64,000 nucleotides of DNA from Flagellimonas meridianipacifica (GCF_003001695.1 NZ_PVYX01000002.1:1302001-1366000), one strand, 5' to 3'; positions 23,741 to 34,009 are shown, counted from the stretch's first letter. A program made the numbers and translations. Notes: generated by a model from the sequence alone, not told the origin.

Positions 23741-26149
23741 TTAATTCACCCGTTTTTGTTCATCCTCAGAACCATATCCTCGTTCTTTTCTTTTTGAGCC
23801 TGTTCCAAAATTGTAGCGAAGGGAAAGCGAACCGATATTACCTTCCGATTGGTATATCCAATCCAAATTAGCATCATTCTCAGGAATATCTGAATCGAAT
23901 TGTAGAAACGAATTTCTATCCAATATATCCCTAAAGGAAAAAGACAATTGCCATCTATCGGAAAAACGATAGGATGCTCCCAAATTCAAACCTATCGCCG
24001 CATCACTACCAGAAAGTCCTAAAATTCTTGGAGAGATATAGTTGGCTGAAAAATCAGCAGTAAGTTTTGATGAAAGTTGATATTGAAAATTACTGTTCAC
24101 ATTTATGTACCAGTTGTTGCGGGTTAAGGATATGCCTTCATAGATAGGAACTTCGTGTTGCCAAAGACCACTAATGGAATGGTTAGAGGTCAATTTAGGT
24201 AACAATTTCACTGGAAAGGAGAGGGTAGCACTAAACAGCTTTCTGTCCTCAATGGGCTGTGGAATCAAGGTTGTGGTGCTAAAGTCTTCCGAGAAGCTAG
24301 GTGTCCCCCAGGCGTTTGGACTTCTTTCGTCCGTGAATTGAAAGGTTAGTTGCTTCCTTTTATGCCCTAAGCTGTATGAAAATGACCTGGCCGTAACAGG
24401 TCGTATCGCTGGATTACCAGTAACAATGGTCGTCGAGTTGAAAAAGAAAAAGGCTGGTGAAAGCGTATTGAAATTAGGTCTCGTAATTCGTTCCCCATAG
24501 GAAAAAGAGGTGTTCCAGTTCTCATTTAGCCTATGTGACACTCGTAAACTTGGGAAAAACTGTCCACGGTTCAGTACAATGTCATTCTCTTCCCCCACGG
24601 TGCTTAAGTTGGAGTCGGTATACTCATACCGTAAACCTGCATTCACATCTGTTTTCTCACCAAGTTTAAAATTCAAGTCCACGTAGGCTGCCCAGATATC
24701 TTCATCCAAGTTTCTAATTTGGGATAAGGTCTCGTCCATGATAGGTTCTCCAGATGAAAAATCAAATACTGAAACATCATTGGTGAAACTTGAAATAGTG
24801 GCCTTTACTCCAAAGCCCAAAGTCGTACTTTCATCCAAAGAGGTATTAAAATCAGCCTTGGCCACATGAAATTCTACATCCGTTTCAGCTTCTGAAATGA
24901 AAGACCTGTTGCTAACCACTTCATTCTCCGTTCTGACTTCGTCATAGGTAGCATCATTTTCGTTATCATAACCCAAGTAGTCGTATTCAAATCCGAGAGT
25001 AGAGTTTTCTCCTATTTTTTGGTCAAGAAATATGCTTGTCAAAACATGGGTCCAATCGTTTATTTCAGTACTCCTCAAGTCTTCCGTGAATAATCTGTTT
25101 CCATTTTCTGTACCTACGGTTTCACTGAATGCATCCAAATCCCAAGCATTTTTACGAATTTTAAATTCACCCCCCAAAGCTGTTTTTTCGGAGAACTCGT
25201 ATTCTCCTCCTAATCGCAATTGAGTCAATCCAGTAAATGCGTCGCGAGCGCTGTTTAAGTCCTCCCTAAAACGATTGCCGTCCAAGGTATACGCTCTATC
25301 GATAAAAGTGGGCTGTTCGTTGTAATCGTTGTTGTTGCTTATAGAGGTGAAGAAGCTCAACTTTTTTCCAGAGTAAAAGACATCTGCTGAAGCTCCATAC
25401 TTAATATCGTCCCCGTATCCTGTATTTGCGACAACAGTACCGCTCCAACCTTGGTTAAGATTATCTTGTTTAAGAATGATATTAATGACACCAGCGGTTC
25501 CTTCTGCGTCGAAACTGGCAGGTGGGTTATTGATGAGTTCCAATTTTTCAATATTTGAAGCTGGAAGTCCGTCCAACAATTGAACCAAAGCACCACCCGA
25601 CATTCTGGTGCGTTTTCCATTGATGTAAACAGCTGTTCCCTCTTTGCCCAACATTCCAATTACACCATTTACTCGGTTCACGGTCATGCCTGGAGATGTC
25701 TCAATAACGGATAGGGCAGAACCCCCAGCATTAATGGAACTGCTTTGTACATTTACCACTGTACGGTCGGGCTGTCTTTCATACAAATTTCTCCTGCCGA
25801 CAAGCTCTACTTCATCCAATTGCTGAACATCTTCAGCTAATTGTATAGGTTCTTCAATTCTAATTTCGGTTCTGCCATCCAATTCGTAGATAGGGGAGTC
25901 ATAATCTGAAAAACCAATGGATGTAATCCTTAGAAAAAAGGTACCGTTTTGGGTTGTTTCCAAAATGAACCTTCCCATTTCGTCACTTATGGCCCCAGTG
26001 ATTAATCTAGGATCTTCGGCATTCAAAAGCAAAACATTTGTAAAGGGAAGCGGTTCTTGATTTTGGTCAACCACGGTTCCGGAGATACTGTTCTGGGCAC
26101 TACTAATGGATACATAAAGTAAAAGGAGTGCCGCTACTATTCTTTTCAT
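23741..26149 (-). CDS. TonB-dependent receptor-like outer-membrane beta-barrel protein
   Basis: 802 residues. The signal peptide ends near SSAQ (19). Residues 20-105 form a CarboxypepD_reg-like domain (ISGTVVDQNQEPLPFTNVLL, GAISDEMGRF). A plug domain follows (VVNVQSSSINAGGSALSVIE, GVIGMLGKEGTAVYINGKRT), and a large barrel ends with LSLRYNFGTGSKRKE. The C-terminal domain is the OMP_b-brl_3 type rather than a full SusC. Such proteins import or bind ligands; the substrate is unknown. A LytS/LytTR pair lies upstream on the same strand and a tandem site sits next to its -7 box. Confidence 0.93.
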   Translation of the reverse strand: MKRIVAALLLLYVSISSAQNSISGTVVDQNQEPLPFTNVLLLNAEDPRLITGAISDEMGRFILETTQNGTFFLRITSIGFSDYDSPIYELDGRTEIRIEEPIQLAEDVQQLDEVELVGRRNLYERQPDRTVVNVQSSSINAGGSALSVIETSPGMTVNRVNGVIGMLGKEGTAVYINGKRTRMSGGALVQLLDGLPASNIEKLELINNPPASFDAEGTAGVINIILKQDNLNQGWSGTVVANTGYGDDIKYGASADVFYSGKKLSFFTSISNNNDYNEQPTFIDRAYTLDGNRFREDLNSARDAFTGLTQLRLGGEYEFSEKTALGGEFKIRKNAWDLDAFSETVGTENGNRLFTEDLRSTEINDWTHVLTSIFLDQKIGENSTLGFEYDYLGYDNENDATYDEVRTENEVVSNRSFISEAETDVEFHVAKADFNTSLDESTTLGFGVKATISSFTNDVSVFDFSSGEPIMDETLSQIRNLDEDIWAAYVDLNFKLGEKTDVNAGLRYEYTDSNLSTVGEENDIVLNRGQFFPSLRVSHRLNENWNTSFSYGERITRPNFNTLSPAFFFFNSTTIVTGNPAIRPVTARSFSYSLGHKRKQLTFQFTDERSPNAWGTPSFSEDFSTTTLIPQPIEDRKLFSATLSFPVKLLPKLTSNHSISGLWQHEVPIYEGISLTRNNWYINVNSNFQYQLSSKLTADFSANYISPRILGLSGSDAAIGLNLGASYRFSDRWQLSFSFRDILDRNSFLQFDSDIPENDANLDWIYQSEGNIGSLSLRYNFGTGSKRKERGYGSEDEQKRVN

Positions 26150-26170
26150 TTGTACTGATTTTTGTTTTGA

Positions 26171-26206
26171 CCAAAACTAAATCTGTACTACCCCTAAAAA
26201 TTCTGT
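26171..26206 (-). promoter_or_regulatory. Receptor promoter with tandem LytTR-like repeats
   Basis: On the minus strand TAGTTTTG (26178-26171) is a TAnnTTTG match about 22 bp before the start codon. Directly upstream lie TACAGATT (26186-26179) and TACAGAAT (26206-26199), direct repeats with a 20-bp period. LytTR regulators bind pairs of short repeats about 21 bp apart; the adjoining LytTR gene makes this a plausible target. Confidence 0.45.
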
Positions 26207-26395
26207 AAAATGCCCAACTACTGGTTTATTGATACAAACAGATAAATCTGTTTTTCAGTTCATTATGTTTTGTGGCGTCAATTTTTAAAGATGGCCGGCT
26301 ACTTTTTCAAGCACAACAATTGCCCTAGGTATTTACTGAAAATGAATACCCTAAAAACCATTGAAAATTCAATACTTCACCTAGAATTTGGAACA

Positions 26396-27112
26396 CTAAA
26401 TGTTATTGGGGCTCAATCGCTCCAATACCTTGTCCTTGTAGATTTTCCCAATGGGAATGGACTTTCGGTCAAGGGTAAGATAGGTATTTGTATAGTTGGT
26501 GATATGAGACACCCCTACCAAATAGGATTTATGGGCACGTAAAAACAGATTATTGGGCAACCTTGCTTCCATTTGACTAATGCTGACCAGTGTCACATAA
26601 CTTTTCTTTTTAGTCACAATTTTGACATGGTTCTTGAGACTTTCTATGTATATGATTTCGTGAAGCTCGATTTTTACGTTTTCCCGTTCACTTTTCACAA
26701 AAATAAAAGGCTCGTTCACCAGGGAATAGCTTTCCTCGGCCTTTAGTAGGGGCTCTTCACGTTGTAAACGCCTTAGCTTGGTTACCGCCCTCATCATATT
26801 GTCCAATGATATGGGCTTTAAAAGATAATCCACTACATCCAGCTCAAAGCCTTCCAAGGCAAAATTTCTGTGTGCAGTAGTAAGAATAACCATAGGGGCA
26901 TCTTTCAATGCTTTTAGGAACGAAATACCATCCATTTTGGGCATTTCCACATCAAGGAACATTACATCTATTTGTGATTTTCCCAAAAGTTCAAATGCCT
27001 TGGATGCATTTCTAGCGCTTCCCACAAGCTTGAAATCACTGAATTCTTTAAGATGGGTCTCTAGAACTTTTATGGCCAAAGGTTCATCGTCTACGATAAT
27101 ACATTTAAACAT
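26396..27112 (-). CDS. LytTR-family response regulator
   Basis: 238 residues. A receiver domain (1-120) with the acidic pair Asp8/Asp9, phospho-acceptor Asp54 (FLDVEMPKMDG), TTAHRNFA and VDYLLKP. A LytTR DNA-binding domain follows from about 140 (VKSERENVKIELHEIIYIESLKN..., then RAHKSYLVGVSHI). Partner of the LytS-type kinase whose gene overlaps its start by eight bases. The likely target is the receptor gene immediately downstream. Confidence 0.95.
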   Translation of the reverse strand: MFKCIIVDDEPLAIKVLETHLKEFSDFKLVGSARNASKAFELLGKSQIDVMFLDVEMPKMDGISFLKALKDAPMVILTTAHRNFALEGFELDVVDYLLKPISLDNMMRAVTKLRRLQREEPLLKAEESYSLVNEPFIFVKSERENVKIELHEIIYIESLKNHVKIVTKKKSYVTLVSISQMEARLPNNLFLRAHKSYLVGVSHITNYTNTYLTLDRKSIPIGKIYKDKVLERLSPNNI

Positions 27113-28202
27113 AGGTAAGGTCCATTTTTTGAGTTAGTTCTAGGTCAACCTTGTAAGTGTCGCCGTTATGGATTTCCAAGGCATGCGCATCGCCATAGAT
27201 CAACTCCAACCTCTTTTTTACATTAGCAAGGCCAAATCCACTCTTTACCCTTACCTCGCCATTGTTTGAGGCTTCATCGTGAACTGTGTTCTCTACCGTA
27301 AAGGAGAACGTATCTTCAGTGACCTGTACATTGATTTTAATCCAGCTTCGGCTCAGGTCTTTGGACACTCCATGTTTAAAGGCATTTTCAACAAATGAAA
27401 TCAATATAAGAGGTGCGATTTGGAACCCCTCATGCTTGCCCACTACATTATAATAAATTTCAAGTTCCTCTCCATAGCGCAGCTTTTCTAAGGCTATATA
27501 GTTTTCCAAGTTTTCAAGCTCTTTGTTCAAATCTATGAATCTTACGTTTGAGTCATAAAGCATGTAACTCATCATTTCAGATAATTTGATGACCACATCA
27601 CCCGATTTGGAATCTCCTGTAATGACCATGGCGTAAAGATTGTTCAAGGTGTTGAACAAGAAATGCGGCTGCAATTGATGTTTAAGAAACTGTAATTCGG
27701 TTTCCAATTTTTGCATAAAAACCTCTTGGGCCTTTTTTTGTTGTCGGGTCTGCAACTGAATTAGCTTAATGGGCAATACTAAAGAAATCACAAAAAGTAA
27801 ATCAATGGTTTTATAGGCAATATGAAAGGTCCAGAATTGAGTGCCGTCTATTTTATCCAGAAAAGACTCAGCAGTTACCAAATACCTACTTATATAATAA
27901 AAATCCACCGCTCGGAACAAAAGTCCACCAATAAAGGAGAGTAGTGCGACACTAATGAAAAAGGCATAATATTTTTTCTTTACGATGTATTTTGGAAAGA
28001 GGTGGTAGATAATAAAATAAGTAAAAGAGAGTTTAATGGGAAGCACACAAAGCTCAAAATACACCCAAGAGCTATAATCCCCATTTTCAAAGGCCCCTTC
28101 GTTGACAACGACATAAAAGCACAGCCATGCCAACCAATAGAACAAATGCCTGGAAACTCGTTCCAAGCTCCATTCAGTATATGTCTTAGTAATATCGAGC
28201 AT
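27105..28202 (-). CDS. LytS-type sensor histidine kinase (His_kinase/HATPase_c)
   Basis: 365 residues from the Met at 28202; a start at 28262 would add 20 residues ahead of the first helix. About four membrane helices fill residues 20-150 with no periplasmic sensor domain. Then comes the His_kinase domain with LQPHFLFNTLNNLYAM, the phospho-acceptor His, and an ATPase domain with SFVENAFKHGVSK (N box) and GFGLANVKKRL (G box). Cotranscribed with the LytTR regulator by an eight-base overlap. Confidence 0.94.
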   Translation of the reverse strand: MLDITKTYTEWSLERVSRHLFYWLAWLCFYVVVNEGAFENGDYSSWVYFELCVLPIKLSFTYFIIYHLFPKYIVKKKYYAFFISVALLSFIGGLLFRAVDFYYISRYLVTAESFLDKIDGTQFWTFHIAYKTIDLLFVISLVLPIKLIQLQTRQQKKAQEVFMQKLETELQFLKHQLQPHFLFNTLNNLYAMVITGDSKSGDVVIKLSEMMSYMLYDSNVRFIDLNKELENLENYIALEKLRYGEELEIYYNVVGKHEGFQIAPLILISFVENAFKHGVSKDLSRSWIKINVQVTEDTFSFTVENTVHDEASNNGEVRVKSGFGLANVKKRLELIYGDAHALEIHNGDTYKVDLELTQKMDLTYV

Positions 28203-28263
28203 GGCGAAATTTACTATACTTCTTCTGTATTGAACTAAAAAAAGTACGAAATCGGGAATCATT

Positions 28264-28289
28264 GGTACGAACGATTGATTTGTCGGTAC
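28264..28289 (-). promoter_or_regulatory. Direct repeats GTACC at 21-bp period before the LytS gene
   Basis: On the minus strand GTACCGACA begins at 28289 and GTACCAATG at 28268; the repeats are 21 bp apart and lie about 60-85 bp before the preferred kinase start. This fits an autoregulatory LytTR site. No exact -7 box is visible between the repeats and the gene. Confidence 0.4.
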
Positions 28290-28353
28290 AAAAATCCAGC
28301 CTTGAGATTTTACTTAAATCATTAATTATAGAAGGTTACAGAAGGCACTCACA

Positions 28354-29178
28354 TTAGGATTCCAAGTGAAGGGTTCCTTCAAACATGAATTTCACATTTC
28401 CACCAAGCTTCACTGAGTTTTTCAAGGGGGAGACGTATATTTTTCCCCCGCGCTCGGAGGCTTGATAGGCTATTAATTTGTCTTTTTTCAACTTTTCTCC
28501 CCAATAATGTCCCAAAACAGAGTGTATGGAACCGGTAACAGGGTCCTCATTTATGCCAATCCAAGGACAGAAGGAACGAAGCGTAAAATCATACGTATCA
28601 CTTTGGGAAGAACACATGACCACCACCTCTTTTAAAAGTTTTGAGCTGTTTTTCAACTTATGGAAGTCTGGACGTAACTGTCTTACGTTTTCTTCTTCTT
28701 CTAATTCAATGAACAAAGATTCTAGTTCCTCACAGAAGAAATGTGTTTGAAATGCATCGATGTTCAAGGCCTCCATCAAAGCGGAAGTGATATCAAAATC
28801 CTTTAACCCATATCTTGGATATTCAATGTAGGCTACATCCTTTTCTTTTGAAGCTTTCAAATCGATTCCTTCGATAGTCCTAAAAGTGATGTTGCTTCCA
28901 TGCACTCCAAAACGATTGAACAATACATCGGCAGCAGCCAAGGTACCATGTCCACAAGCAGGGATTTCCCCCCTAACTGTAAAATAGCGAATGGAATAGT
29001 AGGCCTCAGACTTTGGTTTATGGACGAACACCGCCACCGGCATACCAAATTCCTTGGCATAACTTTCCATAGCTGTATCTGTTATTTCATAATCTAAAAT
29101 GCATACAGGTGTTGGGTTACCTTCAAAAAGAACATTTGAAAAGGTAGTTACAACAAAGAAATTACCAGTGTTTTGCAT
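28354..29178 (-). CDS. PhzF-family isomerase/epimerase-like protein
   Basis: 274 residues with the diaminopimelate-epimerase-like fold of PhzF. Seen are FSNVLFEGNPTPVCIL (about 14-29), YSIRYFTVRGEIPACGHGTLAAADVLF (about 60-86, with the ACGHGT loop) and the C-terminal CPWIGINEDPVTGSIHSVLGHYW. The catalytic Glu of PhzF is expected in the first motif but Gly-Asn is seen near it, so activity is uncertain. The substrate is not phenazine-related here; no phz neighbours occur. Confidence 0.9.
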   Translation of the reverse strand: MQNTGNFFVVTTFSNVLFEGNPTPVCILDYEITDTAMESYAKEFGMPVAVFVHKPKSEAYYSIRYFTVRGEIPACGHGTLAAADVLFNRFGVHGSNITFRTIEGIDLKASKEKDVAYIEYPRYGLKDFDITSALMEALNIDAFQTHFFCEELESLFIELEEEENVRQLRPDFHKLKNSSKLLKEVVVMCSSQSDTYDFTLRSFCPWIGINEDPVTGSIHSVLGHYWGEKLKKDKLIAYQASERGGKIYVSPLKNSVKLGGNVKFMFEGTLHLES

Positions 29179-29473
29179 TTTACTTTCTTTAGTTCGATAT
29201 AAAGGTTAATCATATTGTAGTCTAGCCCTCAAATACGAGTTTGCTTAGAACGCTCAACTTACAAAACTGAGATTTTATTTTCATTTAAAGAGTTAAAACA
29301 ATGACTGTATGATAGAGCAATGCATTTATAATCTTTTAGTATGAATACTTTCTGGCTTACGAGAAACACTTTAGACTGGATGGAACACAAATAACCCTTG
29401 TTCAAATCCTTCCATATCTCTAGGTTTTTGGTTATTTTGTTAGACATTTTTCAACTGACTAATTCCTACCACT

Positions 29474-32400
29474 ATGAAACTATCTGTTTTACTTTCCCTA
29501 GTTGGGGTTTTACTATTTACCACTCCTATGTTTTCCCAAGAAAACAAATATGCAGACGCTTTAAAATCCTATGAATGGCGAGCGATTGGTCCTGCCAACA
29601 TGGGAGGCAGGGTTACCGATATCGATGGTATCCCAGGTGATGCAAGTACGTTCTATGTCTCCGGCGCAGATGGAGGAATCTTCAAGACCACCAATGGAGG
29701 AGTGGATTTTACACCCATTTTTGAAGGACAACGTGCTTATTCCATTGGAGCGCTCACCATCGCACCTTCAGACCATAACGTGCTATGGGTAGGTACTGGT
29801 GAAGGTGATCCCAGAAACAGTGTGGGTTATGGATGGGGTGTATATCGTTCCGTAGATGCTGGGAAGAGTTGGACCCACCTTGGCTTGAAAGAAACGGAAA
29901 GAATAAAACGTATAGTTGTTGACCCCAACGACCCCGATATCGCTTGTGTCTGTGCATTGGGAAAGGAATGGGGAGCAAATCCTGAGAGGGGAGTGTTCAA
30001 AACTACAGATGGGGGTAAGAGTTGGGATAAAATACTATATATCGACGAAGATACAGGCTGCGCCGATATTGCTATGGATATGAGCAATCCACGGATTATG
30101 TATGCTGGTATGTGGACCTTCAGAAGAAGGCCTTGGCGATTTGATGATGGTGGAAAAGAAACAGCCATTTATCGAACGATGGACGGCGGCAAAACTTGGA
30201 AAAAAATAATGAATGGGCTGCCAGAAACCCCAATGGCCAGACCAGGAATTCATATTGCCCAGAGCCAGCCGAACATTGTCTATTTGATGACGGAATTCCA
30301 GGGAGGAGGAACGGCATTCCGGTCGGAAGATAGGGGGGATAATTGGGTCATGGTCAATGATGACCCAAATATAAACTTCAGACCTTTTTATTATAGTGAT
30401 GTAAGGGTAGACCCAAACAATCCAGATATTCTCTTTTCAATTTCTGGTAGACTAAGTCGATCTGTTGACGGAGGCAAGACATGGGAACGTATTGCCACAA
30501 CAGTACATGGCGACCATCAATCTCTTTGGATTGATCCTGCCAACTCCAATCGAATTTTGAATGGTAGTGACGGTGGTTATCAGATATCCCATGATGGAGG
30601 TGACAGTTGGGAAATAATCAACAATGTGGAATTATCACAATTCTATCAGATTTTCATTGACAACAAAGACCCATACAACATTTATGGAGGATTGCAGGAC
30701 AATGGTACATGGGTTGGTCCAAGTAATTCCCTTTACTCTGCTGGAATATTGAAAAGGCATTGGAAAGGACTTGCCTATGGCGATGGTTACTATGCTGTGC
30801 CGATTCCTGGAAGTGAACATGAGGTTTATGCCAACCTGCAAGGAGGTGTTATCTTTCATGTGGATTCCCGTCATGGAAACGTGAGAAACATACATCCTTA
30901 TCCAAAAATAATTGGTTCAGCGGGTGATGCCATCGAAGACCATAAATATCGATTTAATTGGGATGCTCCCATTCTAATTTCCCCTCATGATACCAATACG
31001 GTGTACACGGGAGGAAACGTAGTTTTCAAATCGACCGATAGGGGACATTCGTGGGAAGAAATAAGCGGAGATCTTACAACCAATGATAAGTCCAAACAAA
31101 AAACTTCAGGAGGAGAAATTTATCAAGACAATACCGCAGCTGAATTCCATTGTACCATCCTTTATATTGATGAATCACCTGTAGAAGCGGGAGTTATATG
31201 GGTTGGAACCGATGACGGTAATGTGCAACTAACAAGGGATGGGGGAGTAACATGGACAAAACTCAATGACCGAATCAAAGGGCTGCCTGATTTTGCTTGG
31301 GTCTCTAAAATTCACGCTTCCGAACACGATGCTGGTACGGCCTTCGTGACTGTAGATCAACATCGAATGGATGATTTCAGACCCTATGCCTTTATGACTA
31401 CTGATTATGGACGAACTTGGTCCAAAATAAGCAATGGTCTACCCCAAGATGATTACGTAAAAGTCGTACGTCAAGACCCAATTAATCCTAATTTGTTGTA
31501 TGTGGGAATGGAGCACGGCATTTTTGCTAGTTGGGATAAAGGCCAGTCTTGGACCAAAATCAATAACAACTTGCCTAATGTATCAGTACGTGATCTTAGG
31601 ATTCAACCTAGAGACCGTGATTTAATTGTAGGCACACACGGAAGGGGAGCATGGGTTTTGGACGATATCCGTCCGCTCCAAGAAATGGCAGATACTAATG
31701 GAAAGTCAACCCATCTTTTTCCAGTGCGTAGAGCAACACAGTGGCATATGTTCTGGCGAATAGAAAACCTGGGGGACCGTCATTATAAGGCTAAAAACCC
31801 TGATTATGGAGCCAATATCAACTTTTATCTTGCTGATGGAGAAAAGAAAACAGCAACGGTTGAGATTGTTGATGTTTCGGGAGAAGTAATCCGAACGTTG
31901 AAAGATTCCACAGCGAAAAAAGGAATCAACCGAATTGTTTGGGATTTGGGTCATGAGGCTGCCACAAAAATGGAGAATGACCAAGGAGGCGGATTCTTTT
32001 CCGGTCCTATGTATCCTTTGGCGTCTCCTGGAACCTACACTGCCCGACTAAAAGTGAATGGAGAAGTTTTAGAAACTCCAATTGAGGTTCGTTCAGATCC
32101 TAGAATGGATCTTACCCCTCAAGATTATGAGTCCAAAACAAAAGTATTGCTTGAACTTCGAGGGCTTTTGTCGACAACAAATACAATGATTAACACTACC
32201 AATACCTACAAAACCCAATTGGTGGAATTGAAAAATAAATTGGAACATAGTCAAGGTTCTGGGATGGACAAATCCTTACTTGAAGATATTAAAAGCGCTA
32301 TGGGCAATATTTCTGATTTGCAGGATGATATTCTGAAAAGGCCACCTCCATCTATGACATATCGGCAAAGACCCAGACTGCGTGAAGAAATCCGCTCGTT

Positions 32401-32578
32401 GATGCGTGCGGTTAACAGCGCGTTCGCGAAACCTACCCAACCTCAGATATCAAGATTGGAACAATTAAAAGGAGAGGTTAACGAAGCTACTGGTAAATTG
32501 AATGCAATAGTCAATACAAATATTAAAGGAATCAACGATAAAACGGCGAATATCCCTCAGATTTCAGTTGGGGAATAA
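29474..32578 (+). CDS. Exported VPS10/BNR Asp-box beta-propeller protein (first copy)
   Basis: 1034 residues with a signal peptide ending near TPMFSQ (22). About ten Asp-box motifs of the SxDxGxTW kind are spread through residues 60-730 (SVDAGKSW, TTDGGKSW, TMDGGKTW, SVDGGKTW, STDRGHSW, TRDGGVTW, TTDYGRTW and others), giving one or two beta-propellers. The C-terminal 250 residues hold a VEIVDVSGEVIRTLKDS beta-sandwich and a helical tail. Proteins with this layout are called glycosyl hydrolase or sortilin-like; the activity is not established. A paralogue lies at 36832-39867. Confidence 0.92.
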   Translation: MKLSVLLSLVGVLLFTTPMFSQENKYADALKSYEWRAIGPANMGGRVTDIDGIPGDASTFYVSGADGGIFKTTNGGVDFTPIFEGQRAYSIGALTIAPSDHNVLWVGTGEGDPRNSVGYGWGVYRSVDAGKSWTHLGLKETERIKRIVVDPNDPDIACVCALGKEWGANPERGVFKTTDGGKSWDKILYIDEDTGCADIAMDMSNPRIMYAGMWTFRRRPWRFDDGGKETAIYRTMDGGKTWKKIMNGLPETPMARPGIHIAQSQPNIVYLMTEFQGGGTAFRSEDRGDNWVMVNDDPNINFRPFYYSDVRVDPNNPDILFSISGRLSRSVDGGKTWERIATTVHGDHQSLWIDPANSNRILNGSDGGYQISHDGGDSWEIINNVELSQFYQIFIDNKDPYNIYGGLQDNGTWVGPSNSLYSAGILKRHWKGLAYGDGYYAVPIPGSEHEVYANLQGGVIFHVDSRHGNVRNIHPYPKIIGSAGDAIEDHKYRFNWDAPILISPHDTNTVYTGGNVVFKSTDRGHSWEEISGDLTTNDKSKQKTSGGEIYQDNTAAEFHCTILYIDESPVEAGVIWVGTDDGNVQLTRDGGVTWTKLNDRIKGLPDFAWVSKIHASEHDAGTAFVTVDQHRMDDFRPYAFMTTDYGRTWSKISNGLPQDDYVKVVRQDPINPNLLYVGMEHGIFASWDKGQSWTKINNNLPNVSVRDLRIQPRDRDLIVGTHGRGAWVLDDIRPLQEMADTNGKSTHLFPVRRATQWHMFWRIENLGDRHYKAKNPDYGANINFYLADGEKKTATVEIVDVSGEVIRTLKDSTAKKGINRIVWDLGHEAATKMENDQGGGFFSGPMYPLASPGTYTARLKVNGEVLETPIEVRSDPRMDLTPQDYESKTKVLLELRGLLSTTNTMINTTNTYKTQLVELKNKLEHSQGSGMDKSLLEDIKSAMGNISDLQDDILKRPPPSMTYRQRPRLREEIRSLMRAVNSAFAKPTQPQISRLEQLKGEVNEATGKLNAIVNTNIKGINDKTANIPQISVGE

Positions 32579-32620
32579 AAGGATTTTGACAATTCATTAA
32601 GGAACAAAAAAGAGATAAGT

Positions 32621-34009
32621 GTGCGCACATTTTTAATTCTGATTTTGTGTATTTGTTGTATACTATTAGGTTGTAAAAATGAATACAAAAAGGAGGTTGC
32701 CATAGAAGTTAAAACCTATTCTTATGAGAGTATAAAATATCCACAAGCGAATATTGAGATTCCGGATTCTCTAAGAAATGAGTTTATTAAACGATTTTTT
32801 GTGCCTTGGGAATCAACACCAGATGCTTTGCTCTCTTCTTTGGACAGACTTCCTGGGAAAGAATTGTCCTATTTGGACAAATATCTAAAAGATGATGAAT
32901 GGTACGGGGAGAACAAAAAACCCCACAAGAAGTGGCAAAGGGAACAGGTTGTTAATAATGTGGATTTTCTATCCTACCCTAATTTTCAAAAAAAAGGAAT
33001 AGTAATTGCCCACACGGATTTGCGGAGAATTCCAACAAATCGCCCTGGTTTTGACACCTATTCTAAAGCGGGGGAGGGCTATCCTTTCGATTACTTTCAG
33101 GAAACAGCTTTATGGGCAAATACACCTGTATTTATAGCTCATACTTCGAAAGATAGGCAATGGGGTTATGTTATTAGCCCTTATTACAAAGGCTGGGTGT
33201 CCATGCATGATATGGCTATTGTTGATGAGGACTTTATTGAACAATGGTCTTCGAAGAGTTTTTGTCTTCCCTTGTCGGATAATGTTAATCTCAAAAATTC
33301 CGATTCCAATTATGCAATTAATGCAAAAATTGGAATGGTATTACCGTATGAGGAAGTTTCCAATACTCCTGGTAAAGTCACAGTGTATTATACCAATGCA
33401 AATGAAAACCAAAACGCTCGGATTCTAAAGGCAGAAATTAACAAGGATGCTGTTGCTTTCAGCAATTTTTTATTTAACGAAAAAACGTTAAAACAACTGG
33501 TTTCCAATTTGGTTGAAAGACCCTACGGATGGGGAGGAAATTTGGAGAATAGAGATTGTTCGTCTATGATACGCGATTTATTGGGTTCTTACAGAATTTG
33601 GTTGCCTAGGGATTCAGGAGACCAAATCGATGTTGGACATAAATATGAATTGCCTGAATCAACGGAAGAAAAAGTGAAGTTGATACAAGAAAAAGGAATA
33701 CCCTTTTTGACAATCTTGAGGAAAAAAGGGCATAATATGCTGTATGTGGGTGACTCTCCGGAAGGGGAACCTTTAATTCTTCATGCCATCTGGGGCTTGA
33801 AGACTTCCTATTCAAACGACCAACTTGTCAATTACCTAAGCACATATCCTGTAGAGGGACTACATCAAGATGAGGATGGAAGTATTAGGGGTAGACATAT
33901 CATAGGGGAGTCAGTAATAACTTCGGTTCATGCCGGCACAGGAAATGATGACGTTACTATTCCACTGATTGAGGAAATGTATGCCATGACCAATATCCTT
34001 GAAGATTAA
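32621..34009 (+). CDS. Lipoprotein SH3/NlpC-P60 peptidase
   Basis: 462 residues from a GTG start; the lipoprotein signal MRTFLILILCICCILLGC (lipobox LLGC, Cys18) fixes this start. An N-terminal stabilising segment (about 40-110), SH3-like domains (about 125-280) and a C-terminal NlpC/P60 domain follow. The catalytic Cys313 is in RDCSSMIRDL, His372 in KKGHNMLYVG and a further His near 390 in LILHAIWG. Such enzymes cut gamma-D-glutamyl-meso-DAP or L-Ala-gamma-D-Glu bonds in cell-wall peptides. It follows the Asp-box gene by 42 bp. Confidence 0.93.
   Translation: MRTFLILILCICCILLGCKNEYKKEVAIEVKTYSYESIKYPQANIEIPDSLRNEFIKRFFVPWESTPDALLSSLDRLPGKELSYLDKYLKDDEWYGENKKPHKKWQREQVVNNVDFLSYPNFQKKGIVIAHTDLRRIPTNRPGFDTYSKAGEGYPFDYFQETALWANTPVFIAHTSKDRQWGYVISPYYKGWVSMHDMAIVDEDFIEQWSSKSFCLPLSDNVNLKNSDSNYAINAKIGMVLPYEEVSNTPGKVTVYYTNANENQNARILKAEINKDAVAFSNFLFNEKTLKQLVSNLVERPYGWGGNLENRDCSSMIRDLLGSYRIWLPRDSGDQIDVGHKYELPESTEEKVKLIQEKGIPFLTILRKKGHNMLYVGDSPEGEPLILHAIWGLKTSYSNDQLVNYLSTYPVEGLHQDEDGSIRGRHIIGESVITSVHAGTGNDDVTIPLIEEMYAMTNILED

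Noticed and set aside
25357..25659. Second minus-strand frame of 100 residues inside the receptor gene
   Set aside because: It lies fully within the receptor in another frame and has no homology that I recognise.
26167..26178. TGACCAAAAC before the receptor as a further copy of the RND AraC-type half-site
   Set aside because: Only one half-site is present, it lies within the -7 box, and there is no partner 21 bp away.
26270..26542. Plus-strand frame of 90 residues between the receptor and response-regulator genes
   Set aside because: Its second half is antisense to the LytTR gene 3' end, it has no recognisable family and its first half lies in an AT-rich gap without a start signal.
29259..29447. 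Minus-strand frame of 62 residues in the gap before the first Asp-box gene
   Set aside because: No family, no ribosome-site-like sequence, and Lys/Ile/Ser-rich composition expected of AT-rich non-coding DNA.
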